NCBI GenBank assembly: GCA_034429215.1 | Contig: DAOUGI010000052.1 | Location: 1-64,000, forward strand | From: JAFGOG01 sp034429215 | GTDB taxonomy: Bacteria > Chloroflexota > Anaerolineae > JAAYZQ01 | Reading direction: 5' to 3' | DNA length: 64,000 nucleotides | Shown here: in pieces, positions 58,294-64,000 of the stretch | How positions within the stretch are numbered: the stretch's first letter is position 1 | How the letters are laid out: every line of letters starts with the position of its first letter | Made by a program: the position numbers and the translations under genes | The notes under the pieces: generated by a model | What the model was told of the DNA's origin: nothing | What the model saw: only the letters and a program-made list of their open reading frames with translations | The model's database searches: none

Positions 58294-59229
58294 ATGCACG
58301 ATCTGGGGATCGTCGTCGTAAATTATAACGTCCGCGACCTGCTGCGCGACTGTCTGGCCTCAGTATATGACAGCCACGCCGATTTCACCTGCCAAGTTTG
58401 CGTCGTCGACAACGGCTCGACCGACGGCAGCGCCGACATGGTCACCGCCGAATTCCCCCAGGTGCGCCTGATCCGCGCCGAAAACAACGGTTTTGCTGCC
58501 GGCAACAACCTCGGTCTGCGTGCCTTTGGCTTTCCCGACGCGGGACAGTTCCGTTATGCCCTGCTCCTCAACCCAGACACGATCCTGCCCCCCGCGGCCC
58601 TGGCCGACATGCTGGCCTTTATGGAAGCCCATCCCCAGGCCGGCGCTGCCGGCGCCCGCCTGGTGCGCGACGACGGCAGCCTGGACAAGGCCTGCCGGCG
58701 CAGCTTTCCCACACCCGACGTGGCCTTTTACCGGATGTTCGGCCTGAGCCGACTCTTTCCCCGCAGCCGCCGCTTCGGCCGCTACAACCTCACCTACCTG
58801 TCGCCTGACATCACCACAAAAGTCGACTCGGTGGTCGGCGCCTTTATGCTCATGCGCGGCGAGGCGCTGGCCCAGGCCGGGCTCCTCGACGAGCGCTACT
58901 TTATGTATGCCGAAGACCTGGACCTGTGCTACCGCTTCAAGCAGCGCGGCTGGCAGATATGGTACAACGCCGACGTGACCGTGCTCCATTACAAGGGCCG
59001 GTCGAGCCGGCAGCGCAGCGATCTGGCCAATTACCACTTTTATCGCACAATGCGCCTGTTCCACGACGAGCATTTCAAGCAGCGGACATTTTTCCTGGTC
59101 AACGGCCTGATCTACGCCGCCATCGGACTGTTGGGCGGATGGGCATTCCTCCGCGACCGGCTACGCCCGGCCGGGCAGCGTGGTGTAGCCTCAGCCATGC
59201 CGACCAAGGGAGGCGCCACATTGCCATGA
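58294..59229 (+). CDS. Glycosyltransferase family 2 (rhamnosyltransferase-like)
   Basis: 311 residues with a GT-A fold: 'LGIVVVNYNVRDLLRDCL', 'VVDNGSTDGSADMV', 'NNGFAAGNNLGLR', 'LLLNPDTIL' (DxD-like), 'VVGAFMLMRGEAL' and 'DERYFMYAEDLDLCYRF' (catalytic acidic region). This is the pattern of GT2 enzymes annotated as rhamnosyltransferases in O-antigen or exopolysaccharide synthesis. One C-terminal hydrophobic segment may tether it to the membrane. Its stop overlaps the next start (ATGA), linking it to the sugar-phosphate transferase that begins the repeat unit. Confidence 0.93.
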   Translation: MHDLGIVVVNYNVRDLLRDCLASVYDSHADFTCQVCVVDNGSTDGSADMVTAEFPQVRLIRAENNGFAAGNNLGLRAFGFPDAGQFRYALLLNPDTILPPAALADMLAFMEAHPQAGAAGARLVRDDGSLDKACRRSFPTPDVAFYRMFGLSRLFPRSRRFGRYNLTYLSPDITTKVDSVVGAFMLMRGEALAQAGLLDERYFMYAEDLDLCYRFKQRGWQIWYNADVTVLHYKGRSSRQRSDLANYHFYRTMRLFHDEHFKQRTFFLVNGLIYAAIGLLGGWAFLRDRLRPAGQRGVASAMPTKGGATLP

Positions 59230-60635
59230 AACGCAAAGCGGACCTGCTATTCGGCTTGTTGCTTGTGATCAGCGACCTGAGCATGGCCACCGGCGCGTTC
59301 TACCTGGCCTATTGGCTGCGCACTACCATCGCCGTGCCGCCACCGGTCAACATCGCCCCGTTCCAGGACTATGTCTCGATGCTACTAGTCCAGGTCGCCA
59401 CCCTGATCGGCGTCTATTTCTTTTCCCGTTTGTACGACCTAAAGCGCGCCTCGTCCCACCTCGATGAGCTATACCGCATATTTGCCGCGACGTCGATCGG
59501 CATCGTCGTCTCCATCGCCCTCACTTCCTTTATGTTCAAGAACAGCGCCATGGAGCTAAACTACCCGCGCGCCATGATCGTCTACGATTGGCTGCTGACC
59601 GTCGTCCTGGTAGCGATCGGCCGCTCACTGGTCATGTGGCTGCGCGCCAGGCTCCGCCAACGTGGCGGGCTCGCCGAGCGGTTGCTGATCGTCGGCACCG
59701 GCGAGGTGGGACGCATGATCCTGCAAAAGGTCCGCCAAATGCCGAGCCTGGGCTACCAGGTCGTCGGCTTTGTGAACGGTGAGAGCACACCCGGTCAGCA
59801 GGTCATGGGTGTGCCGGTGCTTGGCACCGTGGACGACCTGCCGCGCCTCATCGAGGAGCACCACATCGACGAGGCCATCGTCGGTCTGCCAGAGCTGACC
59901 CACCAGGAGGCGCTGACCATTATCTCCCGCTGCGAGCGGGGCCAGGTGGGAATCAAGATCTTTCCCGACCTGTTCCAGATCATCGCCTCTGAGATGAGCA
60001 TCGGCGACCTGGGCGGACTGCCGCTCCTCAGTGTGCGCGACGTAGCCCTGCGCGGCTGGAAATTGACCCTCAAGCGGGCGGTCGATCTGGTCGGCAGCGC
60101 CCTGGCGCTGGTATTCCTGTCCCCCTTTCTGATGCTCGTTGCCCTGGCCATCAAGCTCGAGTCACCGGGGCCGGTGTTCTACGCCCAAGAGCGGATGGGA
60201 CTGGACGCCCGACCCTTCTGGTGCATCAAATTCCGTTCCATGCGCCAGGATGCCGAAAAGAACGGCCCAGGCTGGACTTCTGAGAACGACCCGCGCCGCA
60301 CTCGCGTCGGCACCTTCATCCGCCGCTTTTCGATCGACGAGCTGCCCCAGTTCATCAACGTCCTGATGGGCGAGATGAGCCTGGTTGGCCCCCGCCCCGA
60401 GCGTCCCGTTTATGTTGACCAGTTCCGGCGCAGCATCCCCCGCTACATGGACCGCCACCGGGAAAAGGCGGGCCTCACCGGCTGGGCCCAGGTCAACGGC
60501 CTGCGAGGCGATACCTCTATTGCCGAGCGGACCAAGTACGATCTATGGTACATCGAGAACTGGTCGTTATGGCTCGATTTCAAGATCATTTTGCGCACTG
60601 CTATCAGTATCTTTGGCAGTCGCCACGCGTACTAG
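59226..60635 (+). CDS. Undecaprenyl-phosphate sugar phosphotransferase (WcaJ/PglC superfamily)
   Basis: 469 residues from the ATG at 59226. Four N-terminal TM helices, a Rossmann-like CoA-binding-type domain ('LLIVGTGEVGRMILQKV'), a fifth membrane segment, and the bacterial sugar transferase domain ('FRSMRQDAEKNGPGW', 'RFSIDELPQFINVLMGEMSL', 'VGPRPERPVY', 'KAGLTGWAQVNGLRGDT'). Such enzymes start exopolysaccharide repeat units by moving a sugar-1-phosphate onto undecaprenyl phosphate. The sugar is uncertain. ATGA overlap with the GT2 gene. Confidence 0.95.
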   Translation: MKRKADLLFGLLLVISDLSMATGAFYLAYWLRTTIAVPPPVNIAPFQDYVSMLLVQVATLIGVYFFSRLYDLKRASSHLDELYRIFAATSIGIVVSIALTSFMFKNSAMELNYPRAMIVYDWLLTVVLVAIGRSLVMWLRARLRQRGGLAERLLIVGTGEVGRMILQKVRQMPSLGYQVVGFVNGESTPGQQVMGVPVLGTVDDLPRLIEEHHIDEAIVGLPELTHQEALTIISRCERGQVGIKIFPDLFQIIASEMSIGDLGGLPLLSVRDVALRGWKLTLKRAVDLVGSALALVFLSPFLMLVALAIKLESPGPVFYAQERMGLDARPFWCIKFRSMRQDAEKNGPGWTSENDPRRTRVGTFIRRFSIDELPQFINVLMGEMSLVGPRPERPVYVDQFRRSIPRYMDRHREKAGLTGWAQVNGLRGDTSIAERTKYDLWYIENWSLWLDFKIILRTAISIFGSRHAY

Positions 60636-60662
60636 GATTTTCGATTTTCGATTTTCGATTTT
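60636..60662. repeat. Short tandem repeat (GATTTTC)~4
   Basis: Nearly four copies of a 7-bp unit immediately after the sugar transferase stop. AT-rich in a GC-rich genome; function unclear. Confidence 0.9.
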
Positions 60663-60771
60663 GGCCGCCCATGGCTGGCGGCACAGGAATTCGGGATTCT
60701 GCCTCAAGCTGCTATCTGTGCGATTTGACACAGCCCTGGTTCTAGTCTATACTTGCCCCCGGTTGTGAAAC

Positions 60772-60805
60772 AGACCTGACAGGTTGATACTTGCCTTTCA
60801 GGTCT
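60772..60805. repeat. Dispersed palindrome ACCTGACAGGT with outer inverted repeat
   Basis: ACCTGACAGGT at 60774-60784; in addition AGACCTGA (60772-60779) pairs with TCAGGTCT (60798-60805). It lies 20 bp upstream of the start at 60826. Confidence 0.55.
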
Positions 60806-60825
60806 CCAATGAAGGAGACATTACT

Positions 60826-61908
60826 ATGAAGGATCGCCCGCTGCTCTTGGCGCTGGGGCTGGTAGCCCTTGGTGCAATAGTCGGTATCGGCATCGGCCTC
60901 ATCCTCGGCTGGGTTGTCTGGCCGGTGGACTATGACGGCGTCAGGCTGCCCGACATGGCACCCCAGGACAAGGAAACATACATCGTCCTGGTCGGCGCTG
61001 CATACAACCAGGATCATGACCTGGCAAAAGCCCGGGAGCGCCTGGCCAGCCTCGAGGTGCCCAACGCTGCCCAGTGGGTAGCCGAGCTGGCCGACACCTA
61101 CATCCGCGAGGGTCGCGACCAAAAGGAAACAGGCTACCTGGTGGCCTTGGCCAACGGCCTGGACATGGCCAGTCCGGCCATGCTCGCCTACCTGCCGACC
61201 AACACGCCCGTGCCGACCGATACCCCTACTGCGACGCCGGTCCCGACCGATACCCCCATACCACCCACCGACACACCGGTGCCGCCGACTGACACACCCG
61301 TGCCGCCGACCGATACATCGGTACCACCCACCGACACAGCGGTGCCGCCTACCGATACGCCCAAGCCGCCTGCCAAGCCCACTGCCAAGCCGACCGCCAA
61401 ACCAACGGCCGCGCCGACGGCAACATCCAAGCCGGCCGCCAAATGGTCCTGGTCAGTGCGGCTGGTTGGGCCGGGAGAGGATGGGCAGAGTTGTACTGCT
61501 GGCAACCTGCAAGTCCACGTGACAGTCGTGGACGCAGCCGGGCGGCAGCTCGGCGGAGTGTGGATCTTTGACAAGTACTCTGGTCAGTACCAGGTGACAG
61601 GCAACGTCGGCTCGCCGGATTGGGGCCCGGGTGAAACCAAGTTCGAATATGGGCGCGATGGGGGAGGCAGTGTGTGCATCGCCAATAGCCAGGGTGGGCC
61701 ATGCGAGACGGACTTTACCCGCGACATGCCCTGTTTTGCCTCCCCGCCTTTCGAAGACAAGTGGGCAGCCGGCTATTGCCAATGCTGTAGCCCTGAGGCT
61801 GCCGCTAACAAAGAGCTTTGCCGGCAGTTATACGATGCAGGTAACGGCTGTATTAACTACCCAGGCGGACACTATACTTGGCGGGTGCTATATAAACGCA
61901 ATTGGTAG
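60826..61908 (+). CDS. Membrane-anchored protein with Thr/Pro linker and Cys-rich domain
   Basis: 360 residues from the ATG at 60826 (AAGGAGAC upstream). One N-terminal TM (~5-32, Gly-zipper-like 'LGAIVGIGIGLILGWVVW'), a short helical region, then a ~75-residue linker of 'VPPTDTP' repeats, typical of surface proteins in this phylum. The C-terminal ~130 residues form an outer domain: 'QVHVTVVDAAGRQLGGVWIF', 'FEYGRDGGGSVCIANSQGG' and a Cys-rich end ('YCQCCSPEAAANKELC') likely held by disulfides. Function is unknown. Confidence 0.85.
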   Translation: MKDRPLLLALGLVALGAIVGIGIGLILGWVVWPVDYDGVRLPDMAPQDKETYIVLVGAAYNQDHDLAKARERLASLEVPNAAQWVAELADTYIREGRDQKETGYLVALANGLDMASPAMLAYLPTNTPVPTDTPTATPVPTDTPIPPTDTPVPPTDTPVPPTDTSVPPTDTAVPPTDTPKPPAKPTAKPTAKPTAAPTATSKPAAKWSWSVRLVGPGEDGQSCTAGNLQVHVTVVDAAGRQLGGVWIFDKYSGQYQVTGNVGSPDWGPGETKFEYGRDGGGSVCIANSQGGPCETDFTRDMPCFASPPFEDKWAAGYCQCCSPEAAANKELCRQLYDAGNGCINYPGGHYTWRVLYKRNW

Positions 61909-61934
61909 CCCCAGGAGCCATTAGAGCCTTTGTC

Positions 61935-63851
61935 ATGCTGACATGCAGGATCGCTCGCGGCTGCGAAGCGAACGAAGATCGTCTCTCCTCTGCCAGCGAG
62001 ACCAGCCGCTACGCTCAGCATGTCATTCGTCGAGCGCCGCTCTGCACGGCGCTCGGTCTTTTTGTCGCCACCCTGATCCTCTACCTGTGGACCCTGGCCC
62101 CCGGCCTGGTTCGGGGCGACGGCGCTGAGCTGCAATACATCGTGGCCATCCGGGGGGTGGCCCATCCGACCGGCTACCCCCTCTACACCCTGTTTGGCTG
62201 GCTGTGGACCAAGGTCATCCCCTTTGGCTCCATCGCCTGGCGCATTAACCTGCTATCTGCGGTGTGCGGTGCGGGCGCGGTGGCCCTGGTGTATGGCATC
62301 GTCTACCGCCTCACCCGCCGGCTCATCCCGGCCCTGGCCGGGGCGCTCTTCCTGGCCCTGTCGCCAATGTTTTGGACCCTCAGCAGCGTCACCGAGGTCT
62401 ATGCCCTGCACGCCCTGTTTGTCGCCGCCGTCCTCTACCTGCTCCTGGCTTGGCGCGATGCCACAAGCCATCGCTTCAGCCTCCTGGTGCTGATCGCTTT
62501 CGTCTACGGCCTCAGCCTCAGCCACCACCGGACCATGCTTCTCCTCGCCCCGGCGATGCTGCTGTTTGTGCTGCTGGTGGAGCGACCTGGACGATCAACA
62601 GGACGGGTAGGGCGACTAATCCGGCGCAGCCTGGTGCTGGTCGTCGCCTTCCTCGCCGGCCTGCTGCCCTACCTTCACATTTTTGCCTACCACCTCAGCC
62701 GTGACCGGACCTTGCAGTATGTCGTGGTGAACGTCATCCTCGGCGGGGACTTTGCCGGCTTTCTCGGCCTGCGCTCCGATCCACTGCACGTGCTATGGGA
62801 GCTGCCCATGCAGCAGTTCGGCTTGCCCGGCCTGATCGCCGCCGCCGCCGGCCTGGTCTGGCTTGCCTGGAAACAGCGCCACGCCGCCTGGCTGTTGGGC
62901 ATCGCCTGCCTGGCGAACGTTGGCTTTTGCCTGTTCTACAACGTGCCCGACATCCCCGACTTTTCCCTGCCTACCACCCTCATTCTGTCCATCTGGGCCG
63001 GAGCCTCAGCCGGTTTCCTGTCCCAGTCCAGAGCGGACAAGAAGCTCGAACATCACCGGCCCGCGCGCGGCGCTCTTGCGCGCCTTCGTGGTTCAAGGTC
63101 TCTCCGCCTCGCCTTGGAGCTTTTGCTCTTAATAGTCGCCGCTGCGTCGTTTCGCCATCTACCGGAAGCTCAGGACAACATCGCCAGCCGGGACGGCGGC
63201 ATCGAGGAGGAAGGTCGGGCGCTGCTGGCCTACCCTTTTGAGCCGGGCGCCAGTATCATTGCCGACTGGGATCTGGCCATGGCCGTTCGATTTCTGCGCA
63301 ATGTGGAGGGTATCCAGGCCGACGTGCGGGTGTCAAGCGTGCGGCTGGGGCGCGAAAAAGGCTGCGACACACTGCGGGCTGCCTTGGAGTCAGGCCAAGC
63401 CGTCTACATCGCGCCTGCCGTGCGGCTCACACGCCTGCCCGACGGCTATCAGTTCGAGACGGCAGCACCGTACCTCAAGATCTCTAGCCAGACGGCGCCA
63501 TATACCCGCCTGGACCGCGAGGTCGATCCTCAGGTGATGCTGGAGGGGATCCAACGTCATGACGATCTGCTGATCTTGCGCTGGCTGGTCTCCGCCTCAC
63601 CGTTGACCACCGACTATACTACCTATGTCCACTATTTCAACGCTGCCGGCGAGCCGCTCGGCCAAGAGGACAAGGGCATGGGCGCCGAGCTGAGCTGCTG
63701 GTATCCGCCCACCTCGTGGCCACCCGGCCAGGTAATTCAAGATCTGTACATCGTGCCGGCCGGCACGGCAGCGGTTCGCATCGGCCTGTACAGCCTGATC
63801 GACGGCCAGGTCCAGTCCTTGGGCGACGCCATAACCATCCCCCTTCCCTGA
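61935..63851 (+). CDS. DUF2723-type multi-TM membrane protein (O-mannosyltransferase-like)
   Basis: 638 residues if the ATG at 61935 is used; a TTG at 61902 is the alternative. About ten TM helices. Near the N-terminus 'LAPGLVRGDGAELQYI' and 'GVAHPTGYPLYTLFGWL' match the DUF2723 signature (GDxGEL, AHPxGYPLY), a GT-C-like family related to protein O-mannosyltransferases. A soluble C-terminal domain (~450-638) follows. It may glycosylate the abundant Thr-rich secreted proteins, which is inference. The first ~35 codons lie in a 'GCGAAGCGAACGAAGATC'-type sequence that resembles intergenic repeats, so the N-terminus is uncertain. Confidence 0.87.
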   Translation: MLTCRIARGCEANEDRLSSASETSRYAQHVIRRAPLCTALGLFVATLILYLWTLAPGLVRGDGAELQYIVAIRGVAHPTGYPLYTLFGWLWTKVIPFGSIAWRINLLSAVCGAGAVALVYGIVYRLTRRLIPALAGALFLALSPMFWTLSSVTEVYALHALFVAAVLYLLLAWRDATSHRFSLLVLIAFVYGLSLSHHRTMLLLAPAMLLFVLLVERPGRSTGRVGRLIRRSLVLVVAFLAGLLPYLHIFAYHLSRDRTLQYVVVNVILGGDFAGFLGLRSDPLHVLWELPMQQFGLPGLIAAAAGLVWLAWKQRHAAWLLGIACLANVGFCLFYNVPDIPDFSLPTTLILSIWAGASAGFLSQSRADKKLEHHRPARGALARLRGSRSLRLALELLLLIVAAASFRHLPEAQDNIASRDGGIEEEGRALLAYPFEPGASIIADWDLAMAVRFLRNVEGIQADVRVSSVRLGREKGCDTLRAALESGQAVYIAPAVRLTRLPDGYQFETAAPYLKISSQTAPYTRLDREVDPQVMLEGIQRHDDLLILRWLVSASPLTTDYTTYVHYFNAAGEPLGQEDKGMGAELSCWYPPTSWPPGQVIQDLYIVPAGTAAVRIGLYSLIDGQVQSLGDAITIPLP

Positions 63852-63853
63852 GA

Positions 63854-63868
63854 AGACCTGGCAGGTCT
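63854..63868. repeat. Dispersed palindrome AGACCTGGCAGGTCT
   Basis: A 15-bp palindrome directly after the DUF2723 gene stop; the longest perfect copy of the ACCTGNCAGGT family in the window. Confidence 0.65.
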
Positions 63869-63903
63869 ATTCAGATTCTAACGCAATTCTAGCGCCTCTC
63901 TTC

Positions 63904-63932
63904 TTGACAGTCTCGCCGGTTCGTGGTATTAT
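63904..63932 (+). promoter_or_regulatory. Consensus promoter of a heat-shock operon
   Basis: TTGACA (63904-63909), a 17-nt spacer and TATTAT (63927-63932). The predicted start near 63939 puts the CIRCE element at the very 5' end of the transcript. Confidence 0.92.
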
Positions 63933-63947
63933 CAGGGCGTAGGCGCT

Positions 63948-63974
63948 TTAGCACTCTCACCTATCGAGTGCTAA
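63948..63974 (+). promoter_or_regulatory. CIRCE operator (HrcA binding site)
   Basis: Perfect TTAGCACTC-N9-GAGTGCTAA (arms 63948-63956 and 63966-63974), the conserved HrcA operator that represses groESL or hrcA-dnaK operons. The controlled gene must begin after the window end. Confidence 0.97.
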
Positions 63975-64000
63975 AGCGCCGCTAGATGGGCGAATTTGAA

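Noticed and set aside
1..64000. tRNA, rRNA, CRISPR arrays, insertion sequences or phage genes
   Set aside because: No cloverleaf-like segment with CCA end, no regularly spaced direct repeats of 25-40 bp, and no transposase or integrase motif was seen by eye; a tRNAscan or profile search would be decisive.

Overview
The window is high-GC bacterial DNA that looks like chromosome of a member of the Chloroflexota (Anaerolineae- or Caldilineae-like). This is inference from gene style: Thr/Pro-rich 'TPTPTPT' linkers in secreted proteins, many exported proteins with a late 'YLP' motif, zinc-ribbon Ser/Thr kinases, a SARP/BTAD-AAA-TPR regulator, a DUF2723-type membrane glycosyltransferase and a CIRCE element. 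No rRNA, tRNA, CRISPR array or transposase gene was seen. Gene density is high and no gene-free gap exceeds about 260 bp.

Layout. 1-1086 is the 3' end of a large secreted protein. 1158-4195 (minus) is an operon metallophosphoesterase / ParB-fold protein / proS, preceded by a structured leader ending in an intrinsic terminator. 4450-6340 holds a divergent pair: a UbiA-family prenyltransferase and a membrane protein. 6458-14003 is an operon encoding an SRPBCC-PDZ-DinB fusion, a GH31 glucosidase, a multi-sensor histidine kinase and its NarL-type regulator.

14214-29809 is the most distinctive region. It encodes a 1,924-residue secreted adhesin/beta-helix protein, three consecutive secreted cupredoxin (multicopper-oxidase-like) proteins, a small anchored protein, a DUF4418-like membrane protein, two FtsX/MacB-type permeases, their ATPase, and a receiver-only response regulator paralogous to the one at 13362. 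The recognisable copper ligands are split between two of the cupredoxin proteins. I propose an extracellular metal- or copper-redox surface system, with its own ABC machinery, lying between two related regulators.

30007-32435 carries a CDGSH protein, a lipoprotein cytochrome c, a class II aldolase and ribulose-phosphate epimerase. 32497-40909 (minus) is a cluster of secreted fibrous proteins (three share an architecture, one contains a collagen-like region), a beta-helix protein, a PLAT-domain protein and small 'YLP' proteins. 41032-44358 (minus) is a SARP-type ATPase regulator. 44594-45400 is a PPK2-type polyphosphate kinase.

45581-56911 is an eight-gene signalling operon: four Ser/Thr kinases, two PP2C phosphatases, a VWA protein and a zinc-ribbon/FHA protein. 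Zinc ribbons occur in six of the eight. 57131-63851 holds an acyl-CoA dehydrogenase, two exopolysaccharide glycosyltransferases, a Thr/Pro-linker membrane protein and a DUF2723 protein. The window ends with a consensus promoter and a perfect CIRCE element, whose heat-shock gene must lie beyond position 64000.
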